13,652 nt of DNA from JAADHY01 sp964428935 (lineage in GTDB: Bacteria > Planctomycetota > Planctomycetia > Planctomycetales > Planctomycetaceae): contig CAYSAG010000127.1 of the NCBI GenBank assembly GCA_964428935.1, positions 1 through 13,652 on the forward strand, in the 5' to 3' direction. The notes beneath the pieces were generated by a model that was not told where the DNA came from, did not search any database, and saw only the letters and a list, made by a program, of their open reading frames with translations. The translations under genes and the position numbers were made by a program. How positions within the stretch are numbered: position 1 is the stretch's first letter; each line of letters starts with the position of its first letter. This document shows positions 7,303-13,652 of this stretch, in pieces.

Positions 7303-7397
7303 CCTGTCCTTTTGCTGACGGCTTCCATTGGGTAAAGTGGTAAGACTTCAATTCGACTGCGTCGCTGGACCAGACCGACACGTCTCGGCCCTGCGCG

Positions 7398-7426
7398 ACG
7401 ATATCAGAATGACGCCGGGCGTTCAA
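7398..7426 (-). promoter_or_regulatory. Candidate sigma-70-type promoter for the sigma-54 activator
   Basis: Read on the minus strand, TTGAAC (7426-7421) and TATCGT (7403-7398) are separated by 17 bases. Each matches four of six consensus positions. It would give a leader of about 90 bases before the GTG at 7302. The -35 box overlaps the AT-rich palindrome at 7423-7433. This is a weak match found by eye. Confidence 0.25.
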
Positions 7427-7433
7427 ATTTTGA
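7423..7433. promoter_or_regulatory. AT-rich palindrome, candidate operator
   Basis: TCAAATTTTGA is a perfect inverted repeat around a central T in the divergent gap between the regulator and the ABM gene. It sits inside a looser repeat GTT...AAC (7421-7437) and shares the core CAAATTTTG with 4784-4792. It overlaps the proposed -35 box of the regulator gene, as an autoregulatory site might. Confidence 0.3.
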
Positions 7434-7467
7434 CAACGCGTTTTTGCAGAAAAGGGGACGGCCGCGA

Positions 7468-7755
7468 ATGATTTGCAACAACGTCATTCTCAAAGTCAAG
7501 GACCCGTCCGACGTCGACGAAGTGAAGGCTTTGCTGGCCGAGCAGGGACGGCTGTCCAGACAGGAGCCGGGCTGCCTGCGGTTCGAGGTCTACCATTCCA
7601 AGAAGGACCCGCAGCTTTTCCTGCTGGTTGAACGTTGGGAGTCGGACGAGGCTCTCGACGCTCACCGGCAGGCCAAGGCCTACCAGGAGATTTACAAGCC
7701 GAAGGTGCTGCCAAAGGTCGAGCGGGACTCGCACGCGTGCGAGCTGGTCGAGTAG
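7468..7755 (+). CDS. ABM-domain protein, putative quinol monooxygenase
   Basis: The 95-residue protein matches the antibiotic biosynthesis monooxygenase (ABM) fold of small dimeric ferredoxin-like enzymes: MICNNVILKVKD (strand 1), a helix with VKALLAEQGRLSRQEPGC, strands LRFEVYHS and FLLVERWES, then EALDAHRQAKAYQEI, the usual helix with a conserved His. Members oxidise quinols or other aromatics without cofactor, or degrade haem; the substrate cannot be told here. The ATG at 7468 is chosen because the conserved domain begins there and AGGGGA (7453-7458) precedes it by 9 bases. An upstream in-frame TTG at 7444 would overlap that site. Length is normal for the family. It is divergent from the sigma-54 activator, which is a possible but unproven regulator. 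Confidence 0.82.
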   Translation: MICNNVILKVKDPSDVDEVKALLAEQGRLSRQEPGCLRFEVYHSKKDPQLFLLVERWESDEALDAHRQAKAYQEIYKPKVLPKVERDSHACELVE

Positions 7756-7870
7756 CCGTCACGCGAAGCCGTGCGTTTTCGCGAAGCGTTGTCGTCGGGC
7801 CCTGTCCGGCACGGACACGCTCGGCCACGCATGCCGGCCGGTCCGACGTTCGTCTTTCGGTCTGTCAGCC

Positions 7871-8305
7871 ATGTCCGTGTCGGTCTTTGCGGTGTTCGTG
7901 TACGGGACTCTGAAGCGAGGTGAGTGTCGCTGCCGGCTTTGGCCGCGGCGGCCGCTTCAGGTCTCGGAAGCAACCGTGCGCGGCGCGTTGTACGACTTGG
8001 GACCTTACCCGGCTTTGGTGGACGGGCCGGACCGGGTGGCCGGCGAGCTGTGGACGTTTCGGCCCGAAGACGTGCAGCCGGTCTTGCAGCGGCTGGACCA
8101 AGTCGAGGGCTTTTACCCGGGAGCCAAGAGGAACTTGTACGAACGGCGGGTGGTCGAGTGTCAGACGGACGACGGTCGGCACACGCCAGCGTACTGCTAC
8201 TTCTTGGCCGACCGACGGCTGTTGGTCGGGCGTCGTCGGGTCTCACCCGGGCGGGACGGCGTGGTGCGGTGGTCCGGCCGGGACGGCGCAGGCCAGCGGG
8301 ACTGA
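7871..8305 (+). CDS. Gamma-glutamylcyclotransferase-like (AIG2/YtfP family) protein
   Basis: The 144-residue protein opens with VFVYGTLKRGE (residues 8-18), the substrate-loop signature of this family. It also has LDQVEGFYPG (75-84), in which Glu79 matches the catalytic glutamate, and then NLYERR. Members release 5-oxoproline from gamma-glutamyl amines or peptides; the bacterial substrates are mostly unknown. The last 25 residues are Arg/Gly-rich and lack the conserved ending seen in many relatives, so the 3' part may have drifted. The ATG at 7871 sits immediately before the conserved first strand but has only a weak ribosome-binding site. It lies 115 bases after the ABM gene and 165 bases before the YjbQ gene, so an operon is possible but not tight. 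Confidence 0.8.
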   Translation: MSVSVFAVFVYGTLKRGECRCRLWPRRPLQVSEATVRGALYDLGPYPALVDGPDRVAGELWTFRPEDVQPVLQRLDQVEGFYPGAKRNLYERRVVECQTDDGRHTPAYCYFLADRRLLVGRRRVSPGRDGVVRWSGRDGAGQRD

Positions 8306-8470
8306 GCCGCTCTCGTGGCCAGCGGTCTTGGCCGAGCGGCGGCACGTGCCAGCGGTTGCTCTGGAACCAACAGCCGCAGGCCACCAAAGCGGCTTCGGAC
8401 AAGACGAGGGCGGTCGGACAAGAACGCTTTGGCCCGCAGCGTCGAGGCTGTGTTGAAAGGAGCCAGATCC

Positions 8471-8887
8471 ATGGTCGTCCACGACGAAATCCACATTGCG
8501 ACTCGCGGACACCGAGACATGCACGACATTACCGGCGAGGTTCAGCAAGCCGTGGAGCGGTCGGGCATTCAGAACGGAGTCGTTCACCTGTTCAACGTCG
8601 GCAGCACGGCGGCCGTGGGAACCATTGAGTTCGAGCCTGGCTTGAAGGAGGACTTGCCCAGTGCGCTGGACCGATTGATTCCAGCCAGCCTGGACTACGC
8701 TCACGAAGAAACCTGGCACGACGGCAACGGACATTCCCACTTGCAGGCCACGCTTCTTGGGCCGTCGTTGTCCGTGCCCGTGCGGGACGGGCGGCTGGTG
8801 CTGGGGACCTGGCAACAGATTTTTCACTTGGAGTGCGACGTGCGGCCCCGTCGCCGCACGATTGCCGTGACGGTTATTGGCGAGTAG
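8471..8887 (+). CDS. YjbQ/UPF0047 family protein
   Basis: The 138-residue protein carries the family signatures: GVVHLFNVGSTAAVGTIEFE (about 36-55), DGNGHSHLQATLLGPS (about 79-94) and LGTWQQIFHLECDVRPR (about 107-123). The conserved His residues of GHSH are thought to bind metal. Members have been reported to have weak thiamine-phosphate synthase activity and are often annotated as secondary thiamine-phosphate synthase enzymes; the true role is unsettled. The ATG at 8471 follows AAAGGAG (8456-8462) at 8 bases. The upstream extension of this frame is Arg/Ala-rich and unlike the family. Length matches the family. It is followed by a 289-base gap before the lyase gene. Confidence 0.9.
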   Translation: MVVHDEIHIATRGHRDMHDITGEVQQAVERSGIQNGVVHLFNVGSTAAVGTIEFEPGLKEDLPSALDRLIPASLDYAHEETWHDGNGHSHLQATLLGPSLSVPVRDGRLVLGTWQQIFHLECDVRPRRRTIAVTVIGE

Positions 8888-8917
8888 TCTGGACGTCCGC
8901 GTCGGCCGGCGCTTTGG

Positions 8918-8938
8918 GCTGCCCGGCCAGAGGGCAGC
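8918..8938 (+). terminator. Possible hairpin after the YjbQ gene
   Basis: GCTGCCC (8918-8924) pairs with GGGCAGC (8932-8938) around a 7-base loop, 30 bases after the stop. A near-palindrome GGCCGACCGGTTGGCC follows at 8939-8954. There is no T-run, so this is only a weak terminator candidate. The rest of the gap to 9176 shows nothing I can name. Confidence 0.3.
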
Positions 8939-9176
8939 GGCCGACCGGTTGGCCGCTGCAAGAGCCGGTGGCACGAGCAACCACGTGGACGGACCGCCGC
9001 CGTCAACGTGCGGCCGGGGTGTTTGACGGCGAGCCGAACGTGCGTCCCACAGCGACTGGGAGGAGGAGCCGCGGCGTGCTCTTGGTCAGTCTGGCTGCGC
9101 CGACCGTCCGACGCACCGACCCACCCAGCATTGGCCCCACCGTTTTCTGCAACCCCGCTGAAACAGGAGCTGCGAA

Positions 9177-11696
9177 ATGTCAGTGGCGTGGACCGAGGAC
9201 AGTCAGGGAGCGGCGAGCGGCTGGAGGTTCGGCCCGCTTGCCGACCGTCGGCTGCTGGCCGGGCTGGTCGGCTTGGTGGTGTGCGGCGTCGTGGCGTTGA
9301 CGGGCGGAGCGGACCGGGCGTTGGCCGGGCAGACCGGCCAGCGCGACAGGAAGCCAGCCCGTGCGTCGACTCCGGCTCGCCTTCGGGTCGACGAGCGTCC
9401 GGCGGAACCGGGCGAATGGGGGTTTCGTCCGCGTGAAGGCGAGCGGTGCGTCCTGACGCCTCCGTCGTTCGTCTGGCGTCCGCAACGGGACGCTCGTGCC
9501 TACCAGCTCCAGTGCGCTCGGGACCCGGAGTTCAAACGGGTCGAGTACGAAGTTTCGGGGTTGGAGTGGAACGTGCACTGTCCGCCGCGGACGTTCGCCT
9601 CCGGGCGCTGGTGGTGGCGTTTTCGCTTCACCGACAGCAAGGGGCGGGTGTCGGCGTGGAGTCGAGCGCGGTCGTTCCAGGTGGCCCCGGACGCTCAACC
9701 CTTTCCGCTGCCGACGCGCCAGGAGCTGCTCTCGCGCATTCCCAAAGGCCACCCGCGGCTGTTTGTGCGGCCGGAGCAGTTGCCGGAGTTGCGTCGGCGG
9801 GCGCAGACCGACCTGAAGCCGCTCTACGACCAGCTCGTCGCAACGTGCGAGCGGCTGGTGAAGAACCCGCCACCGACGGCCGAGCCGCCGAAGTACCCGC
9901 CGGACGTGGTGCGTCGCAGCGACGAGTGGATGAAGATTTGGTGGGGCAACCGCACCTACACCATTCGGCTGCTCAACGGCGCCGCGACTTTGGCCTTCAC
10001 TCGACTCTTGAGCGGCAACGAACAGTACGGCCAACTCGCTCGCCGCCTGTTGCTGGCCGCGGCCGAGTGGGACCCGAAAGGCTCAACCGGCTACCGCTAC
10101 AACGACGAAGCGGGCATGCCTTACGCTTACTACTTCAGTCGCACTTACAGCTGGGTTCACGACTTGTTGACCGAGGCGGAGCGGAAGAAGTGCCAGCAGG
10201 TCATGCGAATTCGCGGCCAGGAAATGTACCGGCACTTGTGCCCGCGGCACTTGTGGCGTCCGTACGCCAGCCACTCGAACCGAGCCTGGCATTTCCTGGG
10301 AGAGATTGCCGTCGCCTTTCACGGCGAAATTCCGGAAGCCGACGACTGGCTTTGGTTCGCCATGAACGTCTTCGCCAACGTCTACCCGGTCTGGTGCGAC
10401 TCGGACGGCGGTTGGCACGAGGGCGCCGCGTACTGGCGCAGTTACATCAACCGGTTCACCTGGTGGGCCGACATCATGCGTGTGACGTTCGGAATCAACG
10501 CCTACCGGAAACCGTACTTCTCGAAGATTGGCTACTACCCCCTGTACCTGCAGCCGCCGGGAACGAAGGGTGGCGGGTTTGGCGACCTGACCGCCCATTT
10601 GGACTCGCGCGGAAACGTGGCGCTCATGAGCATTTTTGCCGCTCAAGCCAGGAACCCGTACTGGCAGTGGTACGTCGACGCGCACGGCGGCCCGCCCCAG
10701 CCGGAAGGTTACATTGGCTTTGTCCGCGGGACATTGCCGCGCGTGACGCCCCGGCCGCCGGATGACTTGCCCACCTCACGCTGCTTCCACGGCATTGGCC
10801 AAGCCATGCTCAACGTCAACCTGAAAGACGCCCGCGAAAACGTGGAGGTCATTTTCAAGAGCAGCCCGTTCGGCAGCCAGAGCCACGGCTACGAGGCTCA
10901 AAATGCCTTCCTGCTGTACGCCTTCGGCGAGCGGCTGCTCATTCGCACTGGACGCCGCGACTGTTACGGCAGCGAACACCACCGCAACTGGATGTGGGAG
11001 ACCAAGTCGGTCAACTCGATCACCGTCGACGGCGTCGGTCAGGTCAAACACTCGGCGGCGGCCCGCGGGCGAATCGAGCAGTTCTACACGTCGCCCCAGT
11101 TCGACTGCGTCGTGGGCGAGGCGGCCGAGGCCTACGGCGGACGTCTCAACCGGTTCACCCGAACCATTCTGTTTGCCAAGCCCGAGTTGGTCGTGGTGTA
11201 CGACCGCCTGGAAGCTCCGAAACCGTCCACCTTCCAATGGTGGTTGCACGCTCCCACTCGAATGACCTTCCTCGACCAAAGGTCGGTGCAGGTGACCAAC
11301 GGGCGAGCGGCCTGTCGCGTGCGTTTTCTGGAACCGACGGAGCTGACGTTGAGCCAGACCGACCGGTTCGACCCGCCGCCGCGTCCGCGAATTCAGTTGG
11401 TCGAATACCACCTGACCGCCAGCACGACGGAGCCGCAGCGGTGCGTCGAGTTTGTCACGCTGATTCGACCGTTCCGCTCCGGCACCCAAGTGCCCGACCA
11501 GGCGACGCTCGAAACAACCTCCAACGGCTACCGGCTGCGAGCTCGGTTGACCGACGGCGAACTGGTCGTCGTGCTGCGTCGCCGCGACGGCGGACGGCTG
11601 GAGGCCGCCGGCCACCAGACGGTCGGCGACTGGCTGGCGGTGCGCTTGGACCGGCTCGGACGAGTGGTGGCGGTGTACCCGGAGGACGCCAGGTGA
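9177..11696 (+). CDS. Secreted heparinase II/III-like polysaccharide lyase (DUF4962-type)
   Basis: The 839-residue protein probably cleaves uronic-acid polysaccharides by beta-elimination outside the cytoplasm. A hydrophobic stretch (about 25-43) ending RALAG near residue 51 is a signal peptide or anchor. Residues about 86-170 form an Fn3-like domain of the DUF4962 kind (PSFVWRPQRDARAYQLQ). Residues about 185-520 are Trp/Tyr-rich helices like the alpha/alpha toroid. They include SHSNRAWH (His366, Asn368, His372) and GGWHEGAAYW (His414, Glu415, Tyr419), candidates for the catalytic Tyr/His set. SQSHGYEAQNAF (His570) starts the heparinase II/III beta-sandwich. Substrate (heparin, chondroitin, alginate or other) cannot be decided. 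AGGAG (9165-9169) precedes the ATG by 7 bases. The stop overlaps the next start by four bases. A sulfatase 4.7 kb away could assist with a sulfated substrate. Confidence 0.85.
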   Translation: MSVAWTEDSQGAASGWRFGPLADRRLLAGLVGLVVCGVVALTGGADRALAGQTGQRDRKPARASTPARLRVDERPAEPGEWGFRPREGERCVLTPPSFVWRPQRDARAYQLQCARDPEFKRVEYEVSGLEWNVHCPPRTFASGRWWWRFRFTDSKGRVSAWSRARSFQVAPDAQPFPLPTRQELLSRIPKGHPRLFVRPEQLPELRRRAQTDLKPLYDQLVATCERLVKNPPPTAEPPKYPPDVVRRSDEWMKIWWGNRTYTIRLLNGAATLAFTRLLSGNEQYGQLARRLLLAAAEWDPKGSTGYRYNDEAGMPYAYYFSRTYSWVHDLLTEAERKKCQQVMRIRGQEMYRHLCPRHLWRPYASHSNRAWHFLGEIAVAFHGEIPEADDWLWFAMNVFANVYPVWCDSDGGWHEGAAYWRSYINRFTWWADIMRVTFGINAYRKPYFSKIGYYPLYLQPPGTKGGGFGDLTAHLDSRGNVALMSIFAAQARNPYWQWYVDAHGGPPQPEGYIGFVRGTLPRVTPRPPDDLPTSRCFHGIGQAMLNVNLKDARENVEVIFKSSPFGSQSHGYEAQNAFLLYAFGERLLIRTGRRDCYGSEHHRNWMWETKSVNSITVDGVGQVKHSAAARGRIEQFYTSPQFDCVVGEAAEAYGGRLNRFTRTILFAKPELVVVYDRLEAPKPSTFQWWLHAPTRMTFLDQRSVQVTNGRAACRVRFLEPTELTLSQTDRFDPPPRPRIQLVEYHLTASTTEPQRCVEFVTLIRPFRSGTQVPDQATLETTSNGYRLRARLTDGELVVVLRRRDGGRLEAAGHQTVGDWLAVRLDRLGRVVAVYPEDAR

Positions 11697-12271
11697 GTCG
11701 CGTGCTCAGCCGTCCATTCTACGACCGCGACCCAGTGGTGGTGGCGAAGGAGTTGCTGGGAGCGGTTTTGGTCCGGGACGTGGAGGGCTGCCGGCTGTCG
11801 GGACGCATTGTCGAGACCGAGGCGTACTTGGCCGAAGGCGACACGGCCAACCACGCCCACCGCGGACGCACGCGCCGCAACGCGTCGATGTTCGGACCGC
11901 CCGGCCACGCCTACGTCTACGCCATTCACGCTCGCTTCTGCCTGAACGTCGTCACGGAACCGGAAGGCGTGGCCAGCGCCGTGTTGATCCGCGCGGTCGA
12001 ACCGCTGGAAGGGGTCGAGCGAATGAAGCGGAACCGCGGGCGCGAGCGGGTGCTGGACCTTTGCCGCGGTCCGGCCCGACTGTGTGAGGCCTTCGCCATT
12101 GACCGGACGCTGGACGGGTGGGACGTGACGCGGGGCGAGAAGCTGTGGCTGGAACCGGGGCGCCCGGTCGAGTCGGAACGGGTGGAGCGGTCACCGCGGG
12201 TGGGCGTCACCAGCGCCCAGGACCAACTGCTCCGCTTCTTCGTTCGCGACTGCCCATTCGTCAGCCGGTGA
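11693..12271 (+). CDS. 3-methyladenine DNA glycosylase (AAG/MPG family)
   Basis: The 192-residue enzyme removes alkylated purines (3-methyladenine and relatives) from DNA as the first step of base-excision repair. GRIVETEAY gives the catalytic Glu43 and Tyr45, and NHAHRG gives His54, matching human Glu125, Tyr127 and His136. RNASMFGPPGHAYVY and CLNVV (Asn85) complete the active site. Compared with most members, YVYxxYGxHxC is replaced by YVYAIHARFC. The loop is one residue shorter, and His79 sits where human Tyr162 intercalates into DNA. The start is GTG in a GTGA overlap with the lyase stop, with GGAGG (11681-11685) at 7 bases, so translation is probably coupled. The frame is open far upstream, but the family's N-terminus (LSRPFYDRD) begins right here. 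Confidence 0.92.
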   Translation: MSRVLSRPFYDRDPVVVAKELLGAVLVRDVEGCRLSGRIVETEAYLAEGDTANHAHRGRTRRNASMFGPPGHAYVYAIHARFCLNVVTEPEGVASAVLIRAVEPLEGVERMKRNRGRERVLDLCRGPARLCEAFAIDRTLDGWDVTRGEKLWLEPGRPVESERVERSPRVGVTSAQDQLLRFFVRDCPFVSR

Positions 12272-12399
12272 AGGCCTTCCGGAGCACGACCGGAGCGGCA
12301 GCCTGCCGCGGCCGTCGTCCTTCCTTCTTCGGCGTGCCGCGCAGAAGCGAGCAGGCTCGGGCCTCCTCGCCGCCGTGATCCGCACGCGTCGACCGCTCT

Positions 12400-12521
12400 C
12401 TACTCGCTTCCGCCTTCCTCTTTGACTTCCGCTCCGATTTGCCGCAGCGTCTCACTGACTTTGTGCTCGAGGGTTTGCTTCTTGATCGGCCCTTTGGCTT
12501 CTAGGATCACCTCCACGGTCA
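12400..12521 (-). pseudogene. Out-of-frame C-terminus of the DUF499-type gene
   Basis: After the stop at 12519-12521, another minus-strand frame continues with LTVEVILEAKG, then KVSETLRQIGAEVKEEGGSE, and stops at 12400 (TAG). This looks like the natural end of the upstream protein: the frame before it ends PLRTDGAS, and one inserted base near 12519-12530 would join PLRTDGA to LTVEV. It has no start site or ribosome-binding site of its own. It could reflect a real one-base deletion (decay), a sequencing error or, less likely, programmed frameshifting. Confidence 0.6.
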
Positions 12522-13652
12522 GCTGGCGCCGTCGGTACGGAGCGGCATGACCACGCCGCGGATGAAGTCCGACAGCTTGTCCCACGGCACGCGGGCGTGA
12601 GGCCGGTAACCGGCCGGCTGGGGCGGCGGAGGTGGTGGAGGCGGTGGCGGCGGAGGAGTCGCCCCGATTCGCTTCAGCTTGCACTTCTCCAGCAGAACGG
12701 ACAGCGCAGACTCCTCGGAGACCACCGGAGGTTCGACAGTGAACAGCTTTTGGTCCACCCCGTCCTGGAGCGCCCGCTCAAAGGCCCGGTCGAAAGCGGC
12801 CTTGTCAGAGAACTCCTTGCCCCGTCGTTCCCACAAATCCTCGTAGACCGACGCCACGGCGACCGGCTGGTCGGCGTTGAGAGCGGCCGCAATTTCATGC
12901 GGAGTGATCTGACCCGGTGGCGGAGGCGGGGGCGCCTCGCGCACCAGCACCGCTTCTTCCCGGCCCGTGCTGGGCAGAGGCTCTTGAACGTAAAGCCGCT
13001 CGCCCAGACGCACCCCAAACAGTCCTTGCCGAACGCCCCGTTCGATCGCCTGCCAGATCACCTCTTCCGACGTCAGCATGGGCAGATGGGGATACTTGAG
13101 GAATGCTTCGATGATGTCGCGGATCGGTTTGTCCGGTTCGTCGGGCTGCAGGCAGTTCCTCACGATGAACTCGGGGTCGATGCAGTCGGCCAGCAGCTCT
13201 TGGCCGATCAAGAACTCGCGCACCCGATTGGCCAGGGCGAGCCGTTCCCCGACTGTGGGTAGTCCGGGGTCGTGGTGGTCGACTCCGTCGGCGCCGCGCT
13301 TGTACAGATGCCGGTACGCCGCGAGCACACGGAAGCCGATCCCGCCTTCTGCGTCTTTCAGCTTGTTCTCTAACGTCTTCCGGTTCTCTTGGCTCAGTTG
13401 CCGCAGCAGGGCCTTGTCGTCCTTGATGGAGCGGAGAGCCAGACAGCGTTTGACCTGAGCACGCAGCGAACCCCATTCGCTGCTGTCCGGTGCCAGCACC
13501 AGCAAGCAATTCTGATAGACCCGGAAAGTCTGTCCGCATTTGGTGAGCAATTCCTCGACGAAGGCCGAGGTGGCACTGGCGCCGAAGCCGTGTTGCGGTC
13601 CCAGCACAGCCAGTTTCAGCCCCTTTGTGTCGGGAATGTCTGCCGGGGCCGA
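12519..13652 (-). CDS. DUF499-type ATPase, C-terminal part (5' end beyond window, 3' frameshifted)
   Basis: The frame is open through the right edge (15 codons upstream of the GTG at 13607 are sense), so 377 residues of a larger protein are visible. It begins with material like FRVYQNCLLVLAPDSSEW and QVKRCLALRSIKDD, a helical stretch LSQENRKTLENKLKDAEGGI, and a regulatory-looking region. Two proline runs follow (6, then 12 prolines) before WDKLSDFIRGVVMPLR. This pattern fits the C-terminal half of DUF499 AAA+-like ATPases, usually about 1000 residues. The ATPase motifs would lie outside the window. Such proteins commonly neighbour DUF1156-type DNA methylases and helicases in phage-defence loci (established association); the partners are not visible. 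Codon use and GATC frequency differ sharply from all other genes here. The family call is from memory of motifs. Confidence 0.65.
   Translation of the reverse strand, partial: SAPADIPDTKGLKLAVLGPQHGFGASATSAFVEELLTKCGQTFRVYQNCLLVLAPDSSEWGSLRAQVKRCLALRSIKDDKALLRQLSQENRKTLENKLKDAEGGIGFRVLAAYRHLYKRGADGVDHHDPGLPTVGERLALANRVREFLIGQELLADCIDPEFIVRNCLQPDEPDKPIRDIIEAFLKYPHLPMLTSEEVIWQAIERGVRQGLFGVRLGERLYVQEPLPSTGREEAVLVREAPPPPPPGQITPHEIAAALNADQPVAVASVYEDLWERRGKEFSDKAAFDRAFERALQDGVDQKLFTVEPPVVSEESALSVLLEKCKLKRIGATPPPPPPPPPPPPQPAGYRPHARVPWDKLSDFIRGVVMPLRTDGAS

Noticed and set aside
5653..7335. Plus-strand open frame of 560 codons opposite the sigma-54 activator
   Set aside because: It is antisense to a gene with intact Walker and helix-turn-helix motifs. 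Composition is again Gln/Arg-rich and it has no recognisable domain.
7430..7448. Possible sigma-54 promoter or sigma-70 -35 box (TTGACA ... TTTGCA) before the ABM gene
   Set aside because: The G-to-G distance is two bases too long for a -24/-12 promoter. The TTGACA has no -10 match at 16-18 bases and would place the start of transcription at or past the ribosome-binding site.
10994..11692. Upstream extension of the DNA glycosylase frame
   Set aside because: It overlaps the coding part of the lyase in another frame and lacks glycosylase features. The family N-terminus begins right after the GTG at 11693, which also has a good ribosome-binding site.
12400..12684. Independent 94-codon minus-strand gene
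   Set aside because: Its first half is an alternate-frame reading of the proline-rich segment. Only the last 40 or so residues look real, and they continue the DUF499-type protein across a frameshift.
1..13652. CRISPR array, tRNA or rRNA genes
   Set aside because: I saw no regularly spaced repeats, no tRNA-like cloverleaf with a GGTTCGAATCC-type arm and no rRNA signature on either strand. This is by eye, not by a scanning program.

Overview
The window is GC-rich bacterial DNA with nine protein-coding genes. The gene set suggests a planctomycete or a close relative: a secreted Cys-type sulfatase, a secreted heparinase II/III-like lyase, a small secreted His/Tyr/Gly-rich protein, a long exosortase-type asparagine synthetase and a GAF-containing sigma-54 activator. 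No rRNA or housekeeping marker is present, so this assignment is inference.

Layout, left to right. Positions 1-107 hold a structured intergenic repeat. An asparagine synthetase (124-2235, minus) is divergent from a sulfatase (2385-4514, plus). The 408-base gap after the sulfatase carries a second hairpin repeat, another copy of the left-edge repeat and an AT-rich palindrome. It leads to a 107-residue secreted protein (4923-5246, plus). That gene converges on a sigma-54 enhancer-binding protein (5293-7302, minus), and a strong shared hairpin lies between them. Divergent from the regulator is a plus-strand run: an ABM-domain monooxygenase (7468-7755), a gamma-glutamylcyclotransferase-like protein (7871-8305), a YjbQ/UPF0047 protein (8471-8887), the large lyase (9177-11696) and a 3-methyladenine DNA glycosylase (11693-12271) whose GTG start overlaps the lyase stop. 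At the right edge a minus-strand gene, the C-terminal part of a DUF499-type ATPase, runs off the window. It appears frameshifted near its 3' end.

The sulfatase and the lyase are both exported and could act on the same sulfated polysaccharide, but they are 4.7 kb apart and not in one operon, so this link is inference. The asparagine synthetase resembles the amidotransferases of exopolysaccharide/exosortase loci. The remaining genes look like unrelated small transcription units.

The clearest anomaly is compositional. GATC occurs only four times in the first 12.37 kb but nine times in the last 1.28 kb, and isoleucine codons switch from mostly ATT to almost all ATC. Together with the family, which often sits with DNA methylases and helicases in phage-defence loci, this suggests the right edge is the start of a transferred, possibly decaying defence island. 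Most of that island would lie outside this window. I did not find a complete novel system inside the window.
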